Part shown: piece after piece, positions 7,151-18,854 of the stretch
Layout of the letters: each line of letters begins with the position of its first letter
How positions within the stretch are numbered: the first letter of the stretch is position 1
Assembly: GCA_947589745.1 (NCBI GenBank)
Contig: CANQCS010000002.1
Location: forward strand, 1 to 64,000
Source of the DNA: an uncultured Oscillospiraceae bacterium
GTDB taxonomy: Bacteria; Bacillota; Clostridia; Oscillospirales; Oscillospiraceae
Direction of reading: 5' to 3'
DNA: 64,000 bases
Made by a program: the position numbers and the translations under genes
The notes under the pieces: model-generated
The model's input: only the letters and a program-made list of their open reading frames with translations
Told to the model about the DNA's origin: nothing
The model's database searches: none

Positions 7151-9232
7151 TCACAGATCACCCACTGGCTCCAGATAGAAGTCGTCTCTCCGCTCCGACA
7201 TGACCAGCCAGCAGTCCCGGCCATACAGCAGCTCCGCCGGGACCCGCCAGGGGAAGCCGGTGTAGAAGTGGTCCGCGATCAGCGCCTGCCCCGCGTAAAT
7301 TTGGGCGGTGTCGTAGTCTCCCGGGATCTCCACAAAGCCCTCGCCGGTGGTGACGGTGAGGCGGTACCACCGGCATTTCCGGGGGCCGCCCAGCTCCAGC
7401 TCCTCCGCGTAGGGCGGCGGGAACGGCTCCTCCACCGGCTCCAGCGTCAGCGCGGCGGGACGGAAGTCCCGGCGGACATCCACGCGGCGGAACGCCCCGT
7501 CTGCATAGCGGTAATAGGTGAAATCGCCGTCCTGGATGGCGTGGACCTCCCCGTCCAGCGCGTACAGGTCGCAGCCCTCGCCGACAAAGATCTGCCCGTC
7601 CAGCCGCCGCAGATACCGGGCCTGTTCAAAGGTCAGGGTCACGATATGGGCGGAGCCGAGGTCAAAGCCGCTGTCCAGCCCCGGCTCCACGGTCACGGCC
7701 CTCTCGCCGCCCTCCGGCAGGTCAAAGACGTACCGCGCCGGGATGCCGCCGATGGCGGTGAAGAACCAGGTGTTTCCCTCCCGGCAGATGGGCTGGGCGG
7801 TGGCGAGGCGCAGCCGCTCCGCCCCCAGCGCCATGCGCACCGGGAAGAAGAAGCTCACGCTGCCGCATACGTCGATGGCCGGGAACTCCACGCCCAGGGC
7901 CGTCAGCACCGCGCCATGCACATCCGCCAGGGCCATGTGACGCTGGTGGTGGTTGACAAAGACGAAGCCGGACGTTCCGTCCGTGCGGAGGCAGCAGCGC
8001 AGCCGTTCCCGGTCCGTGCAGGGGACAAAAGTCTCCGCCGCCACATGCTCCATGGGGGCCAGCACCTCCCCAAAGTCCGTAGCGAAGAGGTGCAGCAAAT
8101 TCAACAGCCCGTATTGTTCCCGGGCCTCGCCGTACTGGCTCAGGCAGGCGCCGAAGTCGTAGTTGAGGATGGGCAGGTCGTTGGGGTAGCCGGTGGCCGT
8201 GGACTCCTGGAGGGTGGACAGCGCGCCGATCTTGTTGGTGCCGCCGTGGTACATGTAGTAGCCGATCAGATCATTGCCGCAGCCCAGCTTCACCAGGGAC
8301 AGGGCGTAGGCGTCCATGCCGGAGAGCACCGGGCGGCGGTGGTGGGTGGGCTGCATCCCGCAGCCCAGCTCACAGGTGGCAAAGGGGTAGCGCTCATAGG
8401 GCAGCCGCCAGCCGTCGGCGTCCGTGTCCCGGAGGATATCCATGCCCACGGCGCTGTCGTTGCGGTTGGGGTCGAAGGCATAGTGGGGGCTGGGGGGCAG
8501 CTCCCCCAGGGTCCGGGCCCAGGGCGCGTCCGCATAGGCTGCGAACACCGGCAGCACCTCGTCCACCGGGATGCGGGCCCCATACCGGCTGTTCCAGCCG
8601 GTGACGGTGTAGAGGGGCGCGTCGTAGCCGATCTCCAGCGCCAGCCGCTTCAGTGCCAGCAGATGCGCCGCGTCGTTCACCAGCTCATTCTCGAACTGGA
8701 TGCCGATGATGGGGCCGTTGTCCTTATAAAAGAGGTCCCGCACCTGCGCATAGATCTTCTCATACCAGCGGCGGACCTTCGCCATGTAGCCCGGGTCGTT
8801 GGTGCGGAGGGGGCGGCCGCTGTGCTGGAGCCAGTCCGGGAGGCCGCCGTTGCGGCACTCGCCGTGGGCCCAGGGGCCGATGCGCAGCACCACGTCCAGA
8901 CCCTGCTCCCCGCAGGCCAGGACAAAGGCCCGGACATCCCGGTCCCCGGTGAAGTCGAACTGTCCCTCGATCTCCTCGTGGTAGATCCAGAAGAGGTAGG
9001 TGGACACGACGGTGACGCCGCCGGCCTTCACCTTGGCCAGCTCCCGCCGCCAGCGGTCCCGGCTGTCCCGGACAAAGTGGTACTCACCCATCACCGGGAT
9101 CACCGGCCTGCCGCCCCGGGACAGGTAGCGGCTGTTCACCTCGATGCGCTCCCCCTGGCTGTTCTCCCCGCCCATGCGCAGATGGCCGGTCAGGACCGGC
9201 GAGGGGTGGTAGGGCTGAAATGTAATGTTCAT
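7151..9232 (-). CDS. Glycoside hydrolase family 35-like beta-galactosidase
   Basis: 693 residues from the ATG at 9232 (AAGGAG 8 nt upstream). The N-terminal TIM barrel has YLFWIYHE near residue 80, LRIGPWAHGECRNGGLPDWL at 117-135, and IQFENEL with acid/base E183. A candidate nucleophile is E288 in ATCELGCGMQ. The C-terminal part is beta-rich. No signal peptide is seen, so it should act in the cytoplasm on beta-galactosides that have been imported. It lies 19 nt after the GH2 enzyme and shares its promoter. GH35 assignment is firm at fold level; the precise linkage specificity is not visible. Confidence 0.88.
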   Translation of the reverse strand: MNITFQPYHPSPVLTGHLRMGGENSQGERIEVNSRYLSRGGRPVIPVMGEYHFVRDSRDRWRRELAKVKAGGVTVVSTYLFWIYHEEIEGQFDFTGDRDVRAFVLACGEQGLDVVLRIGPWAHGECRNGGLPDWLQHSGRPLRTNDPGYMAKVRRWYEKIYAQVRDLFYKDNGPIIGIQFENELVNDAAHLLALKRLALEIGYDAPLYTVTGWNSRYGARIPVDEVLPVFAAYADAPWARTLGELPPSPHYAFDPNRNDSAVGMDILRDTDADGWRLPYERYPFATCELGCGMQPTHHRRPVLSGMDAYALSLVKLGCGNDLIGYYMYHGGTNKIGALSTLQESTATGYPNDLPILNYDFGACLSQYGEAREQYGLLNLLHLFATDFGEVLAPMEHVAAETFVPCTDRERLRCCLRTDGTSGFVFVNHHQRHMALADVHGAVLTALGVEFPAIDVCGSVSFFFPVRMALGAERLRLATAQPICREGNTWFFTAIGGIPARYVFDLPEGGERAVTVEPGLDSGFDLGSAHIVTLTFEQARYLRRLDGQIFVGEGCDLYALDGEVHAIQDGDFTYYRYADGAFRRVDVRRDFRPAALTLEPVEEPFPPPYAEELELGGPRKCRWYRLTVTTGEGFVEIPGDYDTAQIYAGQALIADHFYTGFPWRVPAELLYGRDCWLVMSERRDDFYLEPVGDL

Positions 9233-9251
9233 CGTTACTCCTTGCAATGGC

Positions 9252-12251
9252 TCACTCGCCCACGCCCCGGAAGCTGACGCGGAAGGTCAGTTCCTCCGCG
9301 GGCAGCAGGTGCTCCGGCGCGGGCCGGGCTCCCCAGCTATTGTCCCCGGCCACGCCCATCTGCATCAGAGAGGCCCGGACCACGGTGGAGTGGACCGGCG
9401 GCAGCTCATGGGGGTGGGCGGCGTTCTCCAGCTCGTGGGGGGTGTAAGGCAGGGCGGAGAACTCCATGCTGTCCCCCCGGAACAGCAGGCCAATGCCGCT
9501 GTCGTCCGTCACCGACGCCCAGCGCACATCCATCTTGTTCCCACACTCCTGGGGGCGCAGATAGGGTGCCATGCTGTCCTCCGCTAGATTCTCATAGATG
9601 CCCAGCCGGCCGCCGGTCTTGCGGTCGCAATAGGTCTCCTCCGGCCCCCGGCCGTACCAGCGCACATGGCGGAAATCCGCGTCCATCTTCAGCATCAGGC
9701 CGAACTCCGGTGCGGTCCCCAGCGTTTTGGCCGCGGCGGAGCGGAGGGCGGCCTCCACCAGGCCGTCGGCGTACACCCGGTAGGACACCGCACAGTCCGT
9801 CTGGGGCGCGGTGGCCAGCAGGTAGGAGAAGGTGACCTCCACCCAGTTGTCCCCGTACTCCACCCGGCAGGAGGGCTCATTCTCGGTGAGTGAGCCGGGG
9901 TGCCGGTACAGGCTGGCCGTCTTCCACTGGGCGTACCGGAAGGGGGCCTGACAGCCTACGTCGTTGTCCGTGGGGGCCCGCCAGAAATTAGGTGTGGGGC
10001 CGGACTTAAGAAGCTCCCGGCCGTGCCAGCGGTAGGAGGTCAGGGCGTGGGCCTCCTTGGAGAAGAGAATTTCAAAGCCCTCCCCCCGGACGCCCAGGTT
10101 CCACGCACCGTCGGTGACCTCCGGCCTCCGGGCCGGGTGGACGGACTCGGCCATGGCGCCGCCGGTCCACTCCCCGAAGGCCACCTCGTGCCCGGCCTCC
10201 GCCCAGCTGGTGTCCTCCCGCAGACGGAAGGACATGATGACGCTGTACTCCCCGTCGTCCAGCCGCTCCGGCCAGAGGGGCAGGGGATAGGTCCGCGTCT
10301 CTCCCGGCGGCACGTCGGTGTCCATGGGGGCCTCCCGCAGAAGCACCCCCTCCCGATAGAGCCGGACCACGCAGTCGAACGCACCGCTGTTGGTGAACAG
10401 GTAGTTGTTAGAGATTTCCGCCCGGCCCTCCGCCATACGGATGCGGAGGTTCTGATACACCGCCTTGACCTCCTGCATCTTGGGGGAGGGGCTGCGGTCC
10501 AGGGCGCAGACGATGCCGTCGCCGCTGAAATTGCCGTCGTTGGGCCGGTCGCCGAAGTCGCCGCCGTAGCCCAGGTACTCCCGCCCGTACTGGTCCCTGG
10601 CGACCACGGCCTGGTCGATGTAGTCCCAGATGAAGCCCCCCTGGTAGGCGGGCACCTCCTCGGCCAGCAGGGCGTAGCGGAGCTGGTTGCCGAAGGAGTT
10701 GCCCATGGCGTGGCCGTACTCGCAGGAGAGGGCGGGCCGGGAGGCGTCCCCGGCTAGCTCATCCCGGATGGTCTCGGCGGGCAGATACATGTTGCTGTTG
10801 ATATCGGAGATGGGGTAGCGCTTGTCCCGGCGGGCCCCCTCGTAGTGGACCGGCCGGGTGTCCACGCTGTGGAAGTACCGGCTGGCCTCCATCAGGTTCC
10901 TGCCGCCGAAGGACTCGTTGCCGCAGGACCAGATCAGCACCGACGGGTGGTTCTTGTCCCGCTGGTACATGGCCTCCGCCCGGGCCACCACCGCGTCCCG
11001 CCACTTGGGGTCGTCGCCGGGGATGTGGTCCTCCAGGGGCAAAAGGCCGTCCATCACCATGCACCAGGCCCCGTGGGACTCCAGGTTCATCTCGTCCAGC
11101 ACGTAGATGCCGTACTGGTCGCAGAGGCGGTACAGGAGGCTCTGGTTGGGGTAGTGGCTGGTGCGGATGGCGTTGATGTTGTGGCGCTTCATGGTGAGGA
11201 TGTCCAGCAGCGTCTCCTCCCCGGTGACGCAGCGGCCGTTCCGGGCGGAGAACTCGTGGCGGTTGACGCCCCGGAACAGGACCCGCTTCCCGTTGAGCAG
11301 CATGAGGCCGTCCCGGAGCTCGAACCGCCGCAGGCCCACCGGCTCGGTCACGATCTCCGATACCGCCCCCGCCCCGTCCAGCACCGTCAGCTCCAGGCGG
11401 TACAGATGGGGATATTCCGCGCTCCACAGCCGGGGCCGCTCCACCGGCAGCGATGCCGGCGCGCCCAGCGGCACGTCCTGCCGGGCGATCTCCCGGTCCC
11501 CGTCCAACAGGCGGCACCAGACCGTGCCGCCGCCCAGGGCGTCCATGGAGAGGCGCACCACCCCGGAGGAAAAGTCCTCGCTGAGCTCTGTGACGACCTT
11601 CAGGTCCCGGATGTGGGCCTCCGGCACCGCGTACAGGTACACGTCCCGGAACAGGCCGGAGAACCGGAAGAAGTCCTGGTCCTCATACCAGCTGGCGGCG
11701 GTGAACCGGAATACCTGCACCGCCAGCTTGTTCTCGCCGGGGACCAGGTAGTCCGAGAGCTCGAACTCCGACGGGGTGAAGGCGTCCTCGCCGTAGCCCA
11801 CGTACTGCCCGTTGAGCCACACGGTCAGGGCGCTCTCCGCCCCCTGGAAGGACACATACACCCGTTTCCCGGCCATGAAGTCCGGCAGGGTGAAGTACCG
11901 CACATAGCTGCCCACCGGGCTGTGCCGCTCCGGCACACCGCCGGGTTCTACCGGCTCCGAGCCGTCCCAGGGGTACTGGACGTTCAGATACTGGGGGTGT
12001 CCGTAGCCCTGGAGCTCCAGGTGCCCCGGCACCCGGATGGTGTCCCAGCCCCGGCAGTCCAGGGCCGGTGAGAAAAAGTCGGGGATAGTCTGGGCGTAGT
12101 TCTCCGCGTAGTGGAAGTACCACTCCCCGTTCAGCAGGAGGCGCGGGTCCCGCCCGTCCCCCAGCACCCAGCGGTGGTCCGAGTGGGCGGGCTCCCGGTG
12201 CTCCTGGAATACGGTGGGGTCCTTTATGATGTTGTAGTCAAATGTTTTCAT
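9252..12251 (-). CDS. lacZ: Glycoside hydrolase family 2 beta-galactosidase, LacZ type
   Basis: 999 residues, the length of the E. coli LacZ group. In order: jelly-roll sugar-binding domain (about 40-215), Ig-like domain (216-310), TIM barrel (from about 320) with GVNRHEF, IRTSHYPN, DEMNLESHG, acid/base E446 in SCGNES and nucleophile E511 in LSCEYGHAMGN, then a second Ig-like domain and a C-terminal beta-sandwich with NFWRAPTDND. Cytoplasmic, no signal peptide. It is the first gene of the operon, with a promoter at 12324-12352 and GGGAGAGG 7 nt before the ATG. No lactose transporter or regulator is adjacent. Confidence 0.94.
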   Translation of the reverse strand: MKTFDYNIIKDPTVFQEHREPAHSDHRWVLGDGRDPRLLLNGEWYFHYAENYAQTIPDFFSPALDCRGWDTIRVPGHLELQGYGHPQYLNVQYPWDGSEPVEPGGVPERHSPVGSYVRYFTLPDFMAGKRVYVSFQGAESALTVWLNGQYVGYGEDAFTPSEFELSDYLVPGENKLAVQVFRFTAASWYEDQDFFRFSGLFRDVYLYAVPEAHIRDLKVVTELSEDFSSGVVRLSMDALGGGTVWCRLLDGDREIARQDVPLGAPASLPVERPRLWSAEYPHLYRLELTVLDGAGAVSEIVTEPVGLRRFELRDGLMLLNGKRVLFRGVNRHEFSARNGRCVTGEETLLDILTMKRHNINAIRTSHYPNQSLLYRLCDQYGIYVLDEMNLESHGAWCMVMDGLLPLEDHIPGDDPKWRDAVVARAEAMYQRDKNHPSVLIWSCGNESFGGRNLMEASRYFHSVDTRPVHYEGARRDKRYPISDINSNMYLPAETIRDELAGDASRPALSCEYGHAMGNSFGNQLRYALLAEEVPAYQGGFIWDYIDQAVVARDQYGREYLGYGGDFGDRPNDGNFSGDGIVCALDRSPSPKMQEVKAVYQNLRIRMAEGRAEISNNYLFTNSGAFDCVVRLYREGVLLREAPMDTDVPPGETRTYPLPLWPERLDDGEYSVIMSFRLREDTSWAEAGHEVAFGEWTGGAMAESVHPARRPEVTDGAWNLGVRGEGFEILFSKEAHALTSYRWHGRELLKSGPTPNFWRAPTDNDVGCQAPFRYAQWKTASLYRHPGSLTENEPSCRVEYGDNWVEVTFSYLLATAPQTDCAVSYRVYADGLVEAALRSAAAKTLGTAPEFGLMLKMDADFRHVRWYGRGPEETYCDRKTGGRLGIYENLAEDSMAPYLRPQECGNKMDVRWASVTDDSGIGLLFRGDSMEFSALPYTPHELENAAHPHELPPVHSTVVRASLMQMGVAGDNSWGARPAPEHLLPAEELTFRVSFRGVGE

Positions 12252-12292
12252 GGGGCATCCTCTCCCTGTTATCTATCGGCTCAAAAAGTACC

Positions 12293-12310
12293 GCGGCGGG
12301 TCCGCCGCGC
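12293..12310. promoter_or_regulatory. Palindrome in the lacZ leader
   Basis: CGCGGCGG GT CCGCCGCG, 8-bp perfect arms, between the lacZ promoter and its ribosome site. It could be an operator or a leader hairpin; nothing seen decides this. Confidence 0.45.
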
Positions 12311-12323
12311 CGTTGACAGCCCC

Positions 12324-12352
12324 AGTATAACAGGGCGCCGCCCCGATGTAAA
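12324..12352 (-). promoter_or_regulatory. Promoter of the lacZ-GH35 operon
   Basis: Minus strand TTTACA (12347-12352), 17-bp spacer, TATACT (12324-12329). Confidence 0.7.
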
Positions 12353-12429
12353 GCGCCCGCCGGAGAAAAACCCGCCGCCGGGAGCGGGGACGATCCTGTG
12401 AAATTTACGGAAACTTTCCAAAAATCCGG

Positions 12430-12459
12430 TTGCATATTGCCCGGCAGATGTGGTATGGT
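12430..12459 (+). promoter_or_regulatory. Probable promoter of the exported hypothetical gene
   Basis: TTGCAT (12430-12435), 18-bp spacer, TATGGT (12454-12459). Weaker than the other promoters in the window. Confidence 0.45.
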
Positions 12460-12512
12460 ATGGATACTAGGGGAAGTGTGCCCCGTGAATACATCTGAAG
12501 AGAGTGATGTGC

Positions 12513-13637
12513 ATGGCAAGGGGATATCAGAGCTATCGCGGCCGGCGCCCGAAGGGCAGGGGCCTGCTGATCGTTTTGCTGGTGGTGATCCTGGCGGCCG
12601 CCTGTGTATATATGTACGCCCAGAGGTTTGTGGTCTACCGGGATGACGGGTCGTGGTATTTCGATCTGCCGTTCCTCCAGGGGAGCGGCCGGGACGAGTC
12701 CGGCTCCGGCGAGGAGAACCCGGCCACGGGGAATGACCAGGACGGCCAGGAAAACGATGATTCCACCCCCGGCATCAATCTGGTGGTGGACGACGCCCAG
12801 CCGGAGGGGGATGCCCCGGACGAGCCGGATGAACCCGTGGCGCCGGAGGTCCCCTACGGGGAGCGGCGGCTGATCGCGCTGTCCGCCCTGCCGGCGGACG
12901 CGACGGCGCTGGGGGAGGCACTGACCCAGGCGGGCGCCAACGGCTTTGTGTACACGGTCCGGGACGACACGGGCAAGGTCTTCTACAGTTCCGCCGTGTC
13001 CCAGGAGCAGGCGGCCCAGCGGGATATCACCATGGAGGCCTTCTCCGCCCTCTGCGCCGGGGAGGACACCGTGGCGGTGGCCCGGTTCAACTGCTTCCAC
13101 GACAGCTACTACGCCTACGTCAACACCGAGGGCGCGGCGATCTGCCAGTCCGGCGGCGGCGTGTGGTCCGACGAGCGGGTGTACTACTGGCTGGACCCGG
13201 CCAAGGAGGCCGCCCGGAAGTACGTCATCGACCTGGCCCTGGAGTGCGCACAGATGGGCTTTGACGAGCTGCTGCTGGACGAGCTGGCCTATCCCGGCAA
13301 GGGCGCGCTGGAGCGCATCGACTACTCCGGCAACACCATGGGGAAGACCGAGGCCCTGGCCCTCTTCCTGGACGAGCTGCGCCAGGCGCTGAACGGCACC
13401 GGGGTGAAGCTGTCCCTGCTGGTGACGGAGGAACTGCTCCAGAACGGCGCGGACGAGACCACCGGCCAGGACCTGGCGGCCCTGCTGCCCCTGGTGGACG
13501 CGGTGTATGTGGAGACCGCCGACCCGGCGGCGGCCCAGACCCTGCTGGCCCAGTACACCGGCGAGGCCAAGCCCCCGGTCCTGGTGCCCATCACCGCCCA
13601 GGCGGTGGAGGGGAACTGGTGCCTCACTGCAGGATAA
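12513..13637 (+). CDS. Membrane-anchored exported protein, possible glycoside hydrolase-like barrel
   Basis: 374 residues from the ATG at 12513; in-frame GTG 12504 and ATG 12507 are alternatives and the ribosome site (GAAGAGAG) is weak. A basic start (GRRPKGRG) is followed by one membrane helix at about 18-38, then an acidic low-complexity linker to about residue 115 (many D, E, G, P). The extracellular domain contains FDELLLDELAYPGKG and later DAVYVETADP, with a periodic beta/alpha pattern that recalls the DUF4015 / GH13-like putative hydrolase barrels. Function not established. It stands alone with its own promoter and terminator. Confidence 0.75.
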   Translation: MARGYQSYRGRRPKGRGLLIVLLVVILAAACVYMYAQRFVVYRDDGSWYFDLPFLQGSGRDESGSGEENPATGNDQDGQENDDSTPGINLVVDDAQPEGDAPDEPDEPVAPEVPYGERRLIALSALPADATALGEALTQAGANGFVYTVRDDTGKVFYSSAVSQEQAAQRDITMEAFSALCAGEDTVAVARFNCFHDSYYAYVNTEGAAICQSGGGVWSDERVYYWLDPAKEAARKYVIDLALECAQMGFDELLLDELAYPGKGALERIDYSGNTMGKTEALALFLDELRQALNGTGVKLSLLVTEELLQNGADETTGQDLAALLPLVDAVYVETADPAAAQTLLAQYTGEAKPPVLVPITAQAVEGNWCLTAG

Positions 13638-13665
13638 GACGGGATAAGGGATTAGAATGAGCAGC

Positions 13666-13694
13666 AAAAAGCACCCGAAACCGGGTGCTTTTTT
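13666..13694 (+). terminator. Terminator of the exported hypothetical gene
   Basis: AAAAAGCACCCG / CGGGTGCTTTTTT with an AAAC loop, T tract of six. Confidence 0.9.
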
Positions 13695-13777
13695 GCTTTT
13701 TGAATACATCCCAATGATACCATAGGCTTCCCTCTATTGCAACGGATAGTTTTCCTTGAGAGCAAACGATCAAAAAG

Positions 13778-13834
13778 GGCGTTCCTGCCGCTGCCGGGAA
13801 CGGACCGCGGCGGGAACGCCGCGGTCCTTTTTTT
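13778..13834 (+). terminator. Second terminator hairpin with an alternative overlapping stem
   Basis: GGACCGCGGC / GCCGCGGTCC (13802-13827) with a 6-nt loop and seven T is a strong plus-strand terminator. Upstream, 13778-13790 can pair with 13808-13820 (13 bp, one wobble) to form an exclusive stem that takes apart the terminator. Read on the minus strand that outer stem is itself followed by CTTTTT. It may be an attenuator, or simply a back-up terminator working in both directions before the V-ATPase operon. Confidence 0.6.
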
Positions 13835-13971
13835 GCGGCAGGGATTTTCAGGTTGATGTTGTGAAAAATTTATCAATGTCCGCAGCACAAGGACAAATTT
13901 CTCCATAATTTACGTTTCTGGCCGCACCTCCATAAAATTTTATAAAATCACCGAGTTTGACAAAAAAATTC

Positions 13972-14000
13972 TGGTACTTTCCGTGAAACTATGCTATAAT
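13972..14000 (+). promoter_or_regulatory. Probable V-ATPase operon promoter
   Basis: Extended -10 TGCTATAAT (TATAAT at 13995-14000) with a weak -35 TGGTAC 17 bp upstream. A TTGACA at 13957 is too far away to pair with it. The 80-nt leader contains the 16-bp palindrome CCGGAGCGCGCTCCGG near 14035. The 440-bp gap before the operon otherwise holds only the two terminators above and an AT-rich stretch. Confidence 0.55.
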
Positions 14001-14080
14001 TGAACAATCACCACAGGGGGCACCCCTGGGGGAGCCGGAGCGCGCTCCGGCGATAGGTGAGAAGCGGAAGGGGTGAAAAC

Positions 14081-14394
14081 ATGTCACTGGAAGCCATAAC
14101 CAAGATCCGCGAGGTGGAGGACACCATGGAACGGGCCAAGGCGGACGCCAGGGCCCAGGGCCAGAAGCTTGTGGCCGACGCCGAGCGGGCGGGACGTGCG
14201 CTGCTCCAGCAGGGCAGGGATCAGGCCGCCCAGGAGGCGGCCGCCGCCATGAAGGCGGCGGAGGCCGGCGCCGCGAAGCGGCGGGAGGAGATCCTGGCCC
14301 AGGCGGACAAGGACTGCAAAAAGCTGACCGCCGACGCGGGCAAGCGCATGGACAAGGCGGCGCAGGCGATCTTAGGAAGGGTGGTTGAGAGCTG

Positions 14395-14395
<1 letters not shown>
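14081..14395 (+). CDS. ntpF: V-type ATPase peripheral stalk subunit (NtpF / subunit H or G)
   Basis: 104 residues, almost wholly alpha-helical, charged and alanine-rich, predicted to be a coiled coil. Repeated A..A..(A/R) heptads run from about residue 15 to 90. Such proteins pair with subunit E to make the outer stalks that hold the catalytic head against subunit I. The ATG at 14081 follows GGAAGGGGTG. The last base of its stop codon is the first base of the ntpI start codon. Position as first gene matches the Enterococcus ntpFIKECGABD order. Confidence 0.85.
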
Positions 14396-16834
<2,439 letters not shown>

Positions 16835-16856
16835 TCCCGGGAGGGGAGGAGCCAAC

Positions 16857-17447
16857 ATGAAAGGAATCGAAAAGATCACCGCCCGCATCGAGGCCGACGC
16901 GGGTGCGGAGACCGCCCAGATCCTCCGGGAGGCGGAGGAGAGGGCCGCCCAGGTCCGGGCGGACTACGAGGCCCAGGCCGCGTCCCAGTCCGCCGCCGCC
17001 AAAGCCGCGGGCCAGGAGGCCGCCCAGCGCCAGGCCCAGCGCCTGGAGAGCGCGGCCCAGATGGAGGCCAAGAAGCGGATGCTGGCCGCCAAGCAGGCCT
17101 GCGTGGACGAGGCCTTCGCCCGGGCCCAGAAGAAGCTGATGGACCTGCCGGACAAGGAGTACGCCGGGCTGCTGGCCAAGATGGCCGTCCAGGTGTCCAA
17201 GACCGGCAAGGAGGAGATCCTCCTCAACGCCAGGGACCGCCAGCGGGTGGGCCAGCAGGTGGTGGCCCAGGCCAACGCCCTGCTGGGCAAGAGGGGGGCC
17301 CTCACCCTCTCCGGGGAGACCCGGGACATGGAGGGCGGCCTGACGCTGCGGGACGGCAAGGTGGAGGTCAACTGCGCCTTTGAGACCCGGCTGCGCTTCC
17401 TCCGGGAGGAGATGGCGGCCCAGGTCGCCGGCATCCTCTTCGCTTGA
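16857..17447 (+). CDS. ntpE: V-type ATPase subunit E (peripheral stalk)
   Basis: 196 residues. A long alanine-, glutamate- and glutamine-rich N-terminal helix (to about 100) that pairs with the NtpF product is followed by a mixed alpha/beta C-terminal head-binding domain (about 105-196). The ATG at 16857 follows GGGAGGGGAGG. It is 22 nt after ntpK. Confidence 0.9.
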   Translation: MKGIEKITARIEADAGAETAQILREAEERAAQVRADYEAQAASQSAAAKAAGQEAAQRQAQRLESAAQMEAKKRMLAAKQACVDEAFARAQKKLMDLPDKEYAGLLAKMAVQVSKTGKEEILLNARDRQRVGQQVVAQANALLGKRGALTLSGETRDMEGGLTLRDGKVEVNCAFETRLRFLREEMAAQVAGILFA

Positions 17448-17476
17448 CGGGGCCGCCCCGGAAAGGAGGATGGCAT

Positions 17477-18475
17477 TTGGCAAAGAAGCTGAAAGATACC
17501 GATTATCTGTTCATCTCCACCTACCTCCACAGCCGCGAGAGGGACCTGCTCACCGCCGCCCGGATGGAGCGCATGATCGAGGCGCCCTCGGCGGAAGAGG
17601 CGGCCAAGGTGCTCACGGAGACCGGCTACGGCGAGTTTAACGCCGTCACCGAGGAGACCGTGGGCGCGGCCCTGGCCCGGGAGCAGGAGAAGCTCTTTGA
17701 GGACCTGTACCGGTTCGTGCCGGACCGGTCGGTGGTGGATGTGTTCAAGGTCAAGTACGACTACCACAATCTGAAGGTGCTGCTGAAGGCCCGCGCCGTG
17801 GGCGCGGAGGCGGACCGGCTGCTGCTGGACGCCGGACGGGTGCCGGCGCAGGAGCTGCGCCGGGCGGTGCTGGAGAACAGCACCGGCTCCCTGCCCCCTG
17901 CCCTGGGCAGGGCGGCCCAGGAGGCCATGGAGGTCCTCAGCACCACCGGCGACCCCCAGCGCAGCGATTTCCTGCTGGACCGGGCCTACTACGGGGAGAT
18001 GCTCTCCGCCGCCGCGGACACTGGCAGCGACTTCCTGGTGCGGTACGTCCGCGCCACCATCGACGCGGCCAACCTCCGCGCCGCGGTGCGGACGCTGCGG
18101 ATGCGCAAGGGCGCGGAGCTGCTGCGCCGGGTGCTGGTGGAGGGCGGCACCATCCGCCCGGACACCGTCCAGGCGGCGGCGATGAGCGGCGGCCTGGAGG
18201 AGCTGTACCGGCCCACGGCCCTGCGGGAGGCCGCCGAGCTGGGCGCCGCCGCGGCCAAGGGCGGCAGCCTCACGGCCTTTGAGAAGGCCTGCGACGACGC
18301 GGTGACCCGGGTGGCCGCCGCGGCCAAGGGCGTGCCCTTCGGCGTGGAGGCGGTCATCAGCTATCTGGTGGCCAAGGAGATCGAGTTTACGGCGGTGCGC
18401 ATCATCATGTCCGGCCGCATGGCGGGCATCTCGGGCGACACCATCCGGGAAAGGCTGCGTGAGGCGTATGTATAA
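17477..18475 (+). CDS. ntpC: V-type ATPase subunit C
   Basis: 332 residues if it starts at the TTG at 17477, which has AAAGGAGGA 6 nt upstream; the longer frame from 17444 would translate the ribosome site. All-helical funnel protein of the AC39/C family, with the DYHNLKVLLKAR block near residue 95 and EIEFTAVRIIMSGRMAG near the end. It sits between the K ring and the central stalk. Its 3' end overlaps ntpG by 8 nt. Confidence 0.92.
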   Translation: MAKKLKDTDYLFISTYLHSRERDLLTAARMERMIEAPSAEEAAKVLTETGYGEFNAVTEETVGAALAREQEKLFEDLYRFVPDRSVVDVFKVKYDYHNLKVLLKARAVGAEADRLLLDAGRVPAQELRRAVLENSTGSLPPALGRAAQEAMEVLSTTGDPQRSDFLLDRAYYGEMLSAAADTGSDFLVRYVRATIDAANLRAAVRTLRMRKGAELLRRVLVEGGTIRPDTVQAAAMSGGLEELYRPTALREAAELGAAAAKGGSLTAFEKACDDAVTRVAAAAKGVPFGVEAVISYLVAKEIEFTAVRIIMSGRMAGISGDTIRERLREAYV

Positions 18476-18776
18476 GATCGCGGTCATGGGCGACCGGGAC
18501 AGCGTCCTGGGCTTCAAGGCCCTGGGGCTGGATGTGTACTTCGTGGAGGAGGCCGACGAGGCCCGCCACACCCTCCACCGGCTGGCCCGGGAGGACTACG
18601 CCATCATCTATATCACCGAGCAGCTCTCGGCGAAGATCCCCGCCGATATCGCCAAATACAAGACGGAGGTCACCCCGGCGGTGATCCTCATTCCCGGCAA
18701 GTCCGGCTCCCTGGGCCTGGGGGCCCAGGCCCTCCAGAGCGCCATCGAGAGGGCCGTGGGAGCGGACATCGCGTAA
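18468..18776 (+). CDS. ntpG: V-type ATPase central stalk subunit (NtpG / archaeal F)
   Basis: 102 residues from ATG 18468; a GTG at 18459 is the only other start. Rossmann-like domain starting MYKIAVMGDRDSVLGFKALG and containing IIYITEQLS and VILIPGKSGSLG, as usual in this family. It binds subunit D in the rotating shaft. Overlaps the end of ntpC, suggesting coupled translation. Confidence 0.92.
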   Translation: MYKIAVMGDRDSVLGFKALGLDVYFVEEADEARHTLHRLAREDYAIIYITEQLSAKIPADIAKYKTEVTPAVILIPGKSGSLGLGAQALQSAIERAVGADIA

Positions 18777-18854
18777 CGGTTTTCCTCCCGCCGTCCGGCG
18801 GGATCCTACGGAGCCTTTTTCAAGCGAATTTTACAGGAAAGGCAGGAATGTGCA

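Noticed and set aside
7268..9277. Very long antisense open frames opposite GH35, V-ATPase, E1 and SBP genes
   Set aside because: They follow from high GC and strong codon bias on the true strand. They lack ribosome sites and known motifs.
13957..14000. TTGACA at 13957 as -35 of the V-ATPase promoter
   Set aside because: It is 32 bp from the TATAAT, too far for a sigma-A promoter; the extended -10 explains activity better.
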